Below, piece after piece: positions 1 through 6,502 of a DNA stretch of 10,250 nucleotides. The DNA lies in assembly GCA_025453735.1 (NCBI GenBank), contig JALOPY010000043.1, positions 1 through 10,250 on the forward strand, given 5' to 3'. Numbering within the stretch: position 1 is the first letter of the stretch; the number at the start of each line of letters is the position of its first letter. The notes under the pieces are model-generated. The model ran no database searches. It had not been told where the DNA came from and saw nothing but the letters and a program-made list of their open reading frames with translations. The stretch comes from a bacterium (GTDB lineage Bacteria > Zhuqueibacterota > Zhuqueibacteria > Thermofontimicrobiales > Thermofontimicrobiaceae). A program made the position numbers and the translations under genes.

Positions 1-2711
1 GGCGCCGCGAGTGTATCCACTGGCGATGATTCGGAACGATAGATGCTGTAATATTCGAAATCAAGGTCATCGTTCTGGGACCAATTCAGTCGCAACGTGG
101 TGCTATCCATGACAGCCGGCTGGGTCAGAATGACGGCTGTTGGTGGTTGATTGGCGTTTGTTTTTCCTTTTTCTGTGTTGCTGCCTGTTGCTTTTCCGCC
201 CGTATCGAAAACATAGACGCGATAGTTATATTCGGTGTTTTCTTTCAGATTCGTGTCTTCATAATTGGTGGTCGCCTGGCTATAAAAAATATTGACCAGA
301 AAGGAAGTTGAGTCCACCTTTTGCGGCGCTTCGGAACGATAGATGCGATAGCTGGCAAAGTCATTATCCGCATTTTTCGACCAGGTTAAATATAATGAAT
401 TTAGCTTATCCCCTACCGGTGATGGCGGAAGCAGAGATACTGGAGCAGGCGGTTCATTCACATTTGTTTTGCCTTTTTCCGTGTTACTGCCAGTCGCTTT
501 GCCATCACTATCAAAAACATAGATACGATAGTTGTATTCGGTGTTCTCTTTCAAGTTGGTGTCTTCATAATTTGTCGTACTCTGGTTATAAATCATCCCA
601 ACCAGGAACGACGCTGAGTCAACTTTTTGCGGCGCCAGGGTTCGATAGATGCGATAGCTGGCAAAGTCCTTATCCACATTTTTCGACCATGTTAGCGATA
701 ATGAAGTCAATGAATTTCCAACCGGTGAGGGCGGGAGCAGTGTGACCGGGACGGGTGGCTCATTGGCGTTCGTCTTTCCCTTTGCCGTATTGCTTCCTGC
801 AGATTTTCCGCCTTCATCAAAAACATAGACACGATAATTATACTCAGTGCCTTCCGTTAAATTTTTGTTTTCGTAACTCGTGGTATTCTGATTGTAGATA
901 ATTTCGACGAGAAACGAGGATGAGTCCACATGCTGCGGCGTTTCGGTTCGATAGATGCGATAGCTTTTGAAATCCTCGTCTGCATTCTTTGACCAACTTA
1001 AGGTCAATGACGTCGTCGAATTTTCCACGGGCGTCGGTGCTAACAGGGTGACCGCGGTTGGCGACTCATTGACATTTGTCCGTCCTTTTTCCTTGTTGCT
1101 GCCAGCAGATTTGCCGTCTGTATCAAAGACATAGATTTGGTAATTATATTCGGTATCTTCTTTCAGCCCGGTGTCTTCATAATTGACAATATTCTGATCA
1201 TAGATAATTTCAGCGACAAAGGAGGTCGAATCCACTGCGTTTGGCGCGGTGGCGCGATAAATTCGGTAGCTTTCAAAATCATCATCCTGATTTTTGGACC
1301 AGGTCAGGGTCAAGGAAGTCAATGAATTTTCAACTGCGGTCGGCGGCAGCAAAATTACAGGGGTAGGTTTTTCATTATCCAGATCTAATTTGCCCATCAC
1401 TTCATTGCTGCCCTTTGCCTTGCCAAATTTGTCAAACACGAAGACACGATAATAGTAATTCGTATTGTCTTTAACATCGGAATCGGTATGATTGGTGGTT
1501 ACCCTGTTTTGAATCGTGGCGATCAAAGTTGAAGCTGCTGATGTATCAACACCAGACGATGTTTTTCGATACAGCCGATAACTGGCGAAATCATTATCCG
1601 CGGCTGGCGACCAATACAATTCCAGTGATTTTTTATCAGACCCGGTGATCGCTGGCGGATAGAGGGTGACAGCAAGCGGATCCTGTTGGATGGTAACCCG
1701 CCCGGGTGCTGTTACATCCTGGGCCTGGTTACTGACCCGGTCTTTAAAATGGCCGGTGACGATGGCGCTCATAACCTTGAGTCCCAATGGGATCGTGTAA
1801 TCGACCTCATAGGTCCCGTTATTTGCCTTGGCATCGCCGTTCGTCCCATCATCATAAAGTTTAATGCCACGAACAGCATCACTAATATCAATCGTTGCTT
1901 CACCATTCGCTTCACCAGAGGTCAGCTTAAAATGAATAACCTGTCCCGGGACTTTGGTTTTGGCATTGGTGTTTTCTGTAACCTCACTAATTGTAGCTTT
2001 GGTATCTAAGATAATTTTATCAAATAGGTGCGAAGGCGTATTGTTGCCGTTGTTATCCCGAAATTTAACATACACATATTTTTCTCCGTCGCCCGGGGAT
2101 AATTGCCAGATTTTCCGCGAGACATAATTTTCCCAGGTGGAATTTGTAAACAGCGAATCGCTGGCAATCGACATGTAACCGGTCCCCAATGGCGCAGTCA
2201 AGCTCAAAGTAACTGTTGTTTTATTTATATATTCGTCCCCATTTTCGATGATCACGGCAAAAAGATTTGGAATGGCTGAAATAACCGGTGATCGCTTCCC
2301 CTCGTAGCCTTTATTGTTTAACGCTGAAATTTGATAATAATAAATATAACCATTTTTCACGTCGGTATCGGTGAATTGCCTGGTAAACGTCGAATCTGTC
2401 AGTTGCATTTTCGCTTGAACTGAATCTTTCCGATAGATATGATAACAGCGAATATTTTTGGCGCTAGTCATATCCCATACCAGGAAAATTTTTCCATCAT
2501 CCACCATCGCCTGGATCTGGATTGGGGCGCCAGGGAAATTTTCCTCTTCCGGCGCTACGATCGTTTTATGCTCTTTATCACAATTCATTATGAAAAAAGC
2601 GACAAGCAGCAACTGTATGATCAACTTGCTGGACGATAAAACACACGCCTGGATTATATCGTGAAATCCTGGAAATGCTCGCCTGTTTTTAAGTAACATA
2701 TCGCTGTGCAT
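1..2711 (-). CDS. Large exported FN3-repeat surface protein (partial, C-terminus off the left edge)
   Basis: An open frame of 903 codons starts at ATG 2711 and is still open at base 1. GGAG sits 7 nt before the ATG, which decides this start. Residues 30-43 are a hydrophobic export segment followed by Cys44 (FIMNC). This could be a relaxed lipobox, but Asn at -1 is unusual, so lipidation is uncertain. An FN3-like domain covers about 60-147. A beta-rich domain with a GDGEKYVYVKFRD motif covers about 148-237, and another with IKLYDDGTNGDAKANNGTY covers about 238-343. FN3 units then follow at 344-446, 447-548, 549-650, 651-752 and 753-854, with a partial one from 855. Each carries SYRIYR-like and YNYRVYVFD-like strands. 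No enzymatic motif is visible. FN3 arrays in secreted bacterial proteins usually act as spacers or binding modules for adhesion or glycans. The start lies 59 bp after the PEGA gene on the same strand, so co-transcription is likely. Confidence 0.9.
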   Translation of the reverse strand, partial: MHSDMLLKNRRAFPGFHDIIQACVLSSSKLIIQLLLVAFFIMNCDKEHKTIVAPEEENFPGAPIQIQAMVDDGKIFLVWDMTSAKNIRCYHIYRKDSVQAKMQLTDSTFTRQFTDTDVKNGYIYYYQISALNNKGYEGKRSPVISAIPNLFAVIIENGDEYINKTTVTLSLTAPLGTGYMSIASDSLFTNSTWENYVSRKIWQLSPGDGEKYVYVKFRDNNGNNTPSHLFDKIILDTKATISEVTENTNAKTKVPGQVIHFKLTSGEANGEATIDISDAVRGIKLYDDGTNGDAKANNGTYEVDYTIPLGLKVMSAIVTGHFKDRVSNQAQDVTAPGRVTIQQDPLAVTLYPPAITGSDKKSLELYWSPAADNDFASYRLYRKTSSGVDTSAASTLIATIQNRVTTNHTDSDVKDNTNYYYRVFVFDKFGKAKGSNEVMGKLDLDNEKPTPVILLPPTAVENSLTSLTLTWSKNQDDDFESYRIYRATAPNAVDSTSFVAEIIYDQNIVNYEDTGLKEDTEYNYQIYVFDTDGKSAGSNKEKGRTNVNESPTAVTLLAPTPVENSTTSLTLSWSKNADEDFKSYRIYRTETPQHVDSSSFLVEIIYNQNTTSYENKNLTEGTEYNYRVYVFDEGGKSAGSNTAKGKTNANEPPVPVTLLPPSPVGNSLTSLSLTWSKNVDKDFASYRIYRTLAPQKVDSASFLVGMIYNQSTTNYEDTNLKENTEYNYRIYVFDSDGKATGSNTEKGKTNVNEPPAPVSLLPPSPVGDKLNSLYLTWSKNADNDFASYRIYRSEAPQKVDSTSFLVNIFYSQATTNYEDTNLKENTEYNYRVYVFDTGGKATGSNTEKGKTNANQPPTAVILTQPAVMDSTTLRLNWSQNDDLDFEYYSIYRSESSPVDTLAA
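150..1373 (-). repeat. Four tandem 306-nt FN3-coding units, plus a partial fifth
   Basis: Four head-to-tail units of exactly 102 codons begin at the Glu/Pro-rich linker: codon starts 1373, 1067, 761 and 455. A fifth begins at 149 and leaves the window. Unit starts read EKP, ESP, EPP, EPP and QPP after N-x-N or D-N linkers. The units at 150-455 and 456-761 are the most alike. The preceding unit (residues 344-446) is 103 codons and clearly more diverged. The equal length without indels suggests recent duplication or gene conversion. Confidence 0.9.
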
Positions 2712-2770
2712 GGAAGTACTCCGTAATATAATTGGTCAACTTTTTTTAAGAGCAACCATTATTATTTTCA

Positions 2771-3520
2771 TTAAAATGGAACTGTTAGCGACAAAGCAAT
2801 TTTCTCACCTTGAAACGTCGCTGAAAAATTTGGCGTCGATCGATTGAATACAGCATTCTCAAAAGATGGGAAAAAAAGGATCGAATCCAGAAAATTGTAA
2901 AGCCACAAGCTGCCTGTTACTATCAGCCAGGTTTGTCGTCGTTCAAAAACGTCATCTGCCTTGCTTACCTTTTGCTCAACGATCTTCCTATATTCCTGTT
3001 CCAGTTGATAATCAGTAATATTATCTTTATAATTATCATACGCTTTTTCATAGTCATTCAGCGCTTTATTATAATCCAGGTGCGCTTTCAGCGTGCCGAT
3101 TCCCGTCCCCAGTGCAACCAGGCTCATCAAAATCCCCGATGTTTTCCGCTCAGAATAAATCTGTCCCCATCCTGGAAATACGAACGAACGCAAGCCCGCT
3201 TTGATCGGCGTTTTCGGCGCCAACGTGATTTTCATGACGCCATTTTCAGTTCCTTTAAAGAAGTATTGCAGTTTTTGCTTTTCAAAACCGGATTTCACTG
3301 CCAGGATTTTATAGCTGCCAATCATTTTAGGACGAAGCTTGAGAGGAGCGACTCCGACAAAGCTATTCTCCCCTTCAAAATAGAGCATCGCGCCGGGGGG
3401 ATCGGATTTAATAATGACAGCTTTTTTATCCACATCCTGAGCGTGCAGAATCACTGTTGTTATTATCATTTGCATGACTATGGAACATGCGATGAACAAG
3501 GCTTTGGATTTTTGCTTCAT
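2771..3520 (-). CDS. PEGA-domain protein with DUF5683-like membrane region
   Basis: The 249-residue protein starts at ATG 3520, with AGGTG 8 nt upstream. Residues 1-28 form a Sec signal peptide ending in HAQ. Residues 34-101 form a PEGA domain, with the SDPPGAMLYFEGE start, the APLKL turn and the GSYKILAVKSGFE strand. A DUF5683-like region follows at 107-218: PGWGQIY at 116-122, hydrophobic helix 129-146, a charged probably helical stretch 147-195 rich in Tyr, Glu and Lys, and a second hydrophobic helix 198-217 containing WLYNFLDS. PEGA domains are small beta folds of surface proteins. The DUF5683 function is not established. An envelope-anchored role is inferred. The frame is open upstream to 3649, but that extension is translated from a dispersed-repeat-like sequence and lacks a signal peptide, so it was dropped. 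The gene sits between the sugar transferase and the FN3 protein, all on the minus strand. Confidence 0.85.
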   Translation of the reverse strand: MKQKSKALFIACSIVMQMIITTVILHAQDVDKKAVIIKSDPPGAMLYFEGENSFVGVAPLKLRPKMIGSYKILAVKSGFEKQKLQYFFKGTENGVMKITLAPKTPIKAGLRSFVFPGWGQIYSERKTSGILMSLVALGTGIGTLKAHLDYNKALNDYEKAYDNYKDNITDYQLEQEYRKIVEQKVSKADDVFERRQTWLIVTGSLWLYNFLDSILFFPSFENAVFNRSTPNFSATFQGEKIALSLTVPF

Positions 3521-3608
3521 TCGCTTTTCACCTGCTTTATTGATTCGCCTAATGCCAAATTTAGCATCGAAACTATACTCGTTACAGGTAAGAATTTCAT
3601 ACAGTGCT

Positions 3609-3640
3609 GTCATTGCAAGTGCAGCGAAGTCGCAGATGAC
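3609..3640. repeat. Degenerate palindromic dispersed-repeat-like element
   Basis: The ends GTCATTGC (3609-3616) and GCAGATGAC (3632-3640) are imperfect inverted repeats around a core containing GCAGCGAAG. This resembles the 'GTCATTGCGAG...GCGAAGCAATCTC' intergenic repeat type that I recall from many environmental bacterial genomes; that resemblance is from memory. It lies in the 191-bp gap between the sugar transferase and the PEGA gene and creates a false N-terminal extension of the latter. Confidence 0.45.
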
Positions 3641-3668
3641 ATATGACATACTGAAAAATTAATCCGTA

Positions 3669-3695
3669 ACGAATATAGCTATGCGAAATATTCGT
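3669..3695 (-). terminator. Hairpin after the sugar transferase gene, possible weak terminator
   Basis: A perfect 8-bp inverted repeat, ACGAATAT at 3669-3676 and ATATTCGT at 3688-3695, encloses an 11-nt loop. It begins 17 bp past the transferase stop. On the minus strand it is followed by ACGGATTAATTTTT, so the T-run comes late and the stem is AU-rich. It may attenuate rather than end transcription toward the PEGA gene. Confidence 0.3.
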
Positions 3696-3711
3696 CGTAT
3701 CAGATTTTTTT

Positions 3712-4665
3712 TTATATTTTGATCTTTCCGAGCACCGATTTGAACAGAGTAATAACCATAATCTTGAAATATGACTTTAAATTCCCATTCTGGCAATATT
3801 CAAGATCATAGTGGAGTTTTTCCTTTACACTTTCAAACGACACATCATAACCTGTCTTAATCTGGGCTAAGCCTGTTAAGCCTGGCTTTACATTCAGCCT
3901 TTCTGAGTAACGAGGGATTTTAACAGCCAATTGATCGACGAAAAACGGGCGTTCAGGCCTGGGTCCTACGAAACTCATATCTCCTTTTATAATATTAAAC
4001 AATTGCGGCAGCTCATCAAGATGCGTGCGTCGCAGTAAACTGCCGACCGTTGTGATCCGTGGGTCGTTATCAGATGCCCATACCGGACCGCATTTCTTTT
4101 CCGCATCTTCCCGCATGGTTCGAAATTTGTAGATATTGAATGGCTTGCCATAAAAACCAATTGTTCGCCGATCGCCATTTCGCTGGTTCGCCGAAGTCGC
4201 CACACTTAAGCTGCGGCGATTTTGTCTTCTTCGGTTATGCCCGACTCTCAATTGAGAATAAAAAACCGGTCCCCTCGAATCCAGCTTGATCAATATTGGC
4301 AAAATCAAAAAGAATATTGCGCTTAACAATAAGATAATTATAGCAAGCAAAATATCTAAGCCCCTTTTTAGATAAGCGTTCACGCTTCGAAGCGACGATC
4401 CTTGAAGCGCGACTTCAAATATTCTTTTTGGCGCTGCAACATAAAGTAATAATGAAAAAATTAAAATGATTGGCGAAACAATCCATCTCCACAGATGGAC
4501 ATTTAGCCAGGTGCTAATTTTATTGACGGCAGATGCGTTGATTTCTTCTAACCATGCTTCGCCATCCAAAAAATCATTGACTGTTATCGCATCAGTATTA
4601 TTCACAAAATACTTTCTCGAATAGTATTTCGTCTTATTCCGTTGTTTCAGATCAAAATTGCTCAT
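3712..4665 (-). CDS. Monotopic phosphoglycosyl transferase (bacterial sugar transferase, WcaJ/PglC-like family)
   Basis: This family transfers a sugar-1-phosphate from a nucleotide sugar to undecaprenyl phosphate on the inner membrane, the first step of exopolysaccharide, O-antigen or glycan assembly. From the ATG at 4665 it is 317 residues. Numbering below counts from an upstream GTG at 4707 (subtract 14). A hydrophobic segment lies at 72-92. The family membrane helix lies at 113-140, starting KRGLD. The catalytic core follows: KLDSRGPVFYSQLRVG, IYKFRTMREDAEK, GSLLRRTHLDELPQL with the expected Asp231-Glu232 dyad, GDMSFVGPRPERP and VKPGLTGLAQI. Residues about 157-186 are an Arg-rich insert. 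The start at 4665 is chosen because GGGGGAG directly precedes it; the GTG lacks such a site and lies almost at the predicted transcript start. The sugar specificity cannot be read. No glycosyltransferases lie beside it in this window. Confidence 0.92.
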   Translation of the reverse strand: MSNFDLKQRNKTKYYSRKYFVNNTDAITVNDFLDGEAWLEEINASAVNKISTWLNVHLWRWIVSPIILIFSLLLYVAAPKRIFEVALQGSSLRSVNAYLKRGLDILLAIIILLLSAIFFLILPILIKLDSRGPVFYSQLRVGHNRRRQNRRSLSVATSANQRNGDRRTIGFYGKPFNIYKFRTMREDAEKKCGPVWASDNDPRITTVGSLLRRTHLDELPQLFNIIKGDMSFVGPRPERPFFVDQLAVKIPRYSERLNVKPGLTGLAQIKTGYDVSFESVKEKLHYDLEYCQNGNLKSYFKIMVITLFKSVLGKIKI

Positions 4666-4717
4666 ATCTCCCCCTATAAAATTGCTATTAGATTTTAATT
4701 TGTTCACGTCAGGTCAA

Positions 4718-4726
4718 ACTATAGCA
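4718..4726 (-). promoter_or_regulatory. Candidate extended -10 promoter for the sugar transferase
   Basis: Read on the minus strand the site is TGC-TATAGT, an extended -10. No convincing -35 lies 17 nt upstream. A transcript would start near 4711, leaving about 46 nt of leader before ATG 4665. Confidence 0.35.
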
Positions 4727-5374
4727 TTAAGGGACACCCAAAACATACCATTAAAACATAGTTGTATGATTTTGATTGTGTTTCGCTGCTACGAATTTAT
4801 CGGCAGCCATGATTGAAATTGGACTAACCAATAATTTATGTGGAGTCATCAAATAGAAGAATTTGAGAATTCTGAACTTTTCCTGACCTAATCTGATGGA
4901 TGGACGAATACCGTGATCGTTATATGTCTGCCTGCCTTATCATTCCTGCGCCGTTTGAGAATTTGATGGCTCCCCCGTTTGAGCTATAAAATTTTATATT
5001 GGCACAAAATATTTACTCAGAAAGGTGATGAGCCAATGTCGTTTAGTACTCTGCATTTGCTTTGACCTTCTCCTTATCTCGCTATTTTGGATTCATTAAA
5101 TTTTAATATGTATCTAATCAATACTAATGTATAATTTTGATACATTTTAATCTATCTAATTATAACTATTTAATATATTTCATTTTCAGATGTAAAATAA
5201 GTTTACACTTAAAGTCACGTGTCAAGTTTTTAATTAAAATTGATTTTATTATATCTATAAAATTTATATTATTTCAAACTTTTTATATTTATATAGTTAA
5301 ATATCTTATTATAATTATCACTTCCCCTCAAAGAGCAAAGAATCAAAATTGACATCACTAAATTAGTTTCAACA
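4727..5374. other. Gene-free AT-rich spacer
   Basis: No supported gene lies here. The part from 4727 to about 5096 has ordinary composition with scattered stops in all frames. It includes a 14-bp perfect palindrome TATAAAATTTTATA at 4986-4999 and a twice-occurring CGTTTGAG at about 4952-4980. From about 5097 to 5335 the sequence is extremely A+T rich, roughly four-fifths or more by eye. This block carries a small inverted repeat TGTAAA/TTTACA at 5191-5207. A 71-codon plus-strand frame here is made only of AT-rich codons and is not credible as a gene. Confidence 0.6.
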
Positions 5375-5520
5375 ATGATGCCATTTTGTTTATTATTGCT
5401 GAAAGATTACGAAATCGGGAGAGAATTACTACGCCTTGAAATCATGATACCATTTGAAGGTGCGCTTAAAATTGGAAGGTTCGCGGTGAGAAGAATTATC
5501 ATATTTGTAAAGTACATCGC

Positions 5521-5546
5521 CATGCCAGGACATGCCAGGACATGGA
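5521..5546. repeat. Short 10-bp tandem repeat
   Basis: CATGCCAGGA occurs at 5521-5530 and 5531-5540, followed by a partial CATGGA. It lies just upstream of the 27-nt repeat in a stretch without a credible gene. Confidence 0.7.
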
Positions 5547-5593
5547 TGAAAATCGACCACAAATTTTGGACTATGAAGAACATAGCTTCGCAG

Positions 5594-5689
5594 ATCGAAG
5601 ATGCGCCGTTTTCTTGGAGCATCGAAGATGAGTCGTTTTTTTGGAGCTTCGAAGATACGCCATTTTTTGGGAGTATTGATGCATGAAGC
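5594..5689. repeat. Three tandem 27-nt units plus a partial fourth
   Basis: Units lie at 5594-5620, 5621-5647 and 5648-5674, with a partial at 5675-5689. The shared pattern is (A/T)TCGAAGAT, then a CG-containing triplet pair, then a T-run and GGAG(C/T). Because 27 is a multiple of three, frames stay open on both strands (a 103-codon frame at 5375-5686 plus and a 94-codon frame at 5407-5691 minus). The plus frame reads IEDAPFSWS, IEDESFFWS, FEDTPFFGS. Neither frame has a clear ribosome binding site or family resemblance. I treat the stretch as an intergenic repeat, with a small chance that it codes. Confidence 0.75.
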
Positions 5690-5876
5690 AATTCCCCTAC
5701 AATGAGAAGCGAAGGAAGCGGACTTTATATGGAGTCTTATAATCGCCCAATAATATCTCCAAAAAATTCTCCTTGAGTCTCTGTTAGCTCAGTAACTCCT
5801 TGTAAGTTTTGCAATAATATTTTTTACGCAACCTTAGAAATTCCGATACAGTTAATTAAGGATTGTGAATTAATTG
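5690..5876. other. Spacer with no recognisable feature
   Basis: There are stops in all frames and no hairpin with a T-run. The segment only separates the 27-nt repeat array from the 86-bp direct repeats. Confidence 0.5.
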
Positions 5877-6048
5877 AGTTGCTTATCAGTTAAAACATTC
5901 TTGCCTTGCTATAAGCAAAAGGATCGTTCGCAAATGGGATAGGTATTTAATTCACGTCCTAAAGTTATTCATTTGATAAAGCGATCTTGCCTTTCTTTGA
6001 GCAAGGATCATTCGTAAATGAGACAGTGATTTAATTCATGTCCCTTCG
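5877..6048. repeat. Two diverged 86-bp direct repeats in tandem
   Basis: Copy 1 begins at 5877 (AGTT) and copy 2 at 5963 (AGTT). They share TCTTGCCTT (5899 and 5985), AAGGATC-TTCG-AAATG, and ATTTAATTCA-GTCC at the end. By-eye alignment gives roughly three-quarters identity with one 2-nt gap. Both copies keep a small stem around the TTGC...GCAA part. No open frame spans them. Their origin (dispersed repeat, mobile-element end or small RNA) cannot be decided here. Confidence 0.75.
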
Positions 6049-6171
6049 CAGATTGAACAGTTTAGTTTTTCCATGCTTGCTGTAAATGCTGGCGCAAGAT
6101 TTTTAACATGACTGCCACTTCCGAAAATGGAAAGCCTTCCAGCACGTGACGACAATTAGATATTCCTCTGA

Positions 6172-6357
6172 TTACGAATCCTTTTGAAAGGATGGATCAT
6201 CAATTTCATCAAATTGGGTGCCAATATCAACGCCATGGATTTTCCCATTAATTTTTATGCTCAAAATGACTGATTTTTGCAGGAGCTCTAATTTTTCATT
6301 GATAATTTTCAACAGTTTTGCCAGCTCAGATAATCTTTCGATCATATAATTTTCCAT
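6172..6357 (-). CDS. Small coiled-coil-like protein (61 aa), unknown function
   Basis: This is not a family I recognise. The ATG at 6357 has GGAG 6 nt upstream, which is better than the upstream in-frame ATG at 6369, where no such site is seen. Residues 1-32 look helical, with regular Leu/Ile spacing (MIERLSELAKLLKIINEKL), so a coiled coil or a helix binding a partner is likely. A short beta-like stretch (ILSIKINGKIHGVDIG) and an acidic tail (FDEIDD) follow. There is no signal peptide or membrane segment. It is divergent from the XRE regulator, with 145 bp between starts. This resembles the layout of lysogeny-control or toxin-antitoxin pairs, but nothing in the sequence itself proves such a role. 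It may also be a chance frame; the ribosome binding site and non-random amino acid pattern favour a gene. Confidence 0.55.
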   Translation of the reverse strand: MENYMIERLSELAKLLKIINEKLELLQKSVILSIKINGKIHGVDIGTQFDEIDDPSFQKDS

Positions 6358-6382
6358 TTCTTTCTCCATTAGAAAATAAGTG

Positions 6383-6411
6383 TTGACAAATTACATTTAA
6401 TTTATTATTAT
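6383..6411 (+). promoter_or_regulatory. Strong sigma70-like promoter for the XRE gene
   Basis: TTGACA at 6383-6388, a 17-nt AT-rich spacer, and TATTAT at 6406-6411. The -35 is perfect and the -10 is one base off consensus. Transcription would begin near 6418, giving a leader of about 85 nt before ATG 6503. The site also lies directly upstream of the divergent small gene, so a regulator bound here could affect both. Confidence 0.7.
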
Positions 6412-6442
6412 TAACCACTGTATTTTGGAAACGGTAACAATA

Positions 6443-6458
6443 TAACAATAATATGTTA
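6443..6458. promoter_or_regulatory. Candidate operator TAACA-N6-TGTTA
   Basis: TAACA at 6443-6447 and TGTTA at 6454-6458 form an inverted repeat, with an extra TAACA at 6435-6439. It lies between the promoter and the XRE start, where an autorepressor could bind. In such an AT-rich stretch a chance palindrome is quite possible. Confidence 0.3.
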
Positions 6459-6502
6459 AATTGTCAAGTATTTTTTTATTATACAAACAATTATTTATTA
6501 CA

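Noticed and set aside
308..745. Plus-strand open frame of 145 codons, and others at 1137-1325 and 1686-2009
   Set aside because: They lie antisense to the FN3 gene, repeat with its 306-nt period and show no family motif, so they are shadows of the true minus frame.
2933..3646. Plus-strand open frame of 237 codons
   Set aside because: It is antisense to the PEGA gene. The minus frame has a signal peptide, a PEGA domain and a ribosome site, while the plus frame has none.
4666..4707. GTG 4707 as the start of the sugar transferase
   Set aside because: It has no ribosome site, and the likely transcript start is only a few bases upstream. ATG 4665 has a strong GGGGGAG.
5000..5076. 19-codon minus-strand leader peptide after AAGGAG
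   Set aside because: The spacing of 13 nt from AAGGAG to ATG is too long, and no regulated gene follows directly.
5137..5352. 71-codon plus-strand frame
   Set aside because: It is composed almost only of AT-rich codons within an AT-rich block and has no start signal.
5375..5691. Overlapping open frames on both strands as genes
   Set aside because: Openness follows from the 27-nt repeat length. There is no clear ribosome site, a hydrophobic mix of residues and no family match; kept only as a repeat.
5594..6048. CRISPR array
   Set aside because: The 27-bp units are contiguous without spacers, the 86-bp repeats are only two and diverged, and no cas gene is present.
6062..6196. Minus-strand open stretch of 44 codons with a protein-like end (HVLEGFPFSEVAVMLKILRQ)
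   Set aside because: There is no suitable start with a ribosome site and no family recognised. It could be a gene remnant but cannot be supported.
6461..6502. TTG 6461 as the XRE start
   Set aside because: The extra residues are not part of the helix-turn-helix family pattern, and the region overlaps the leader with the candidate operator.
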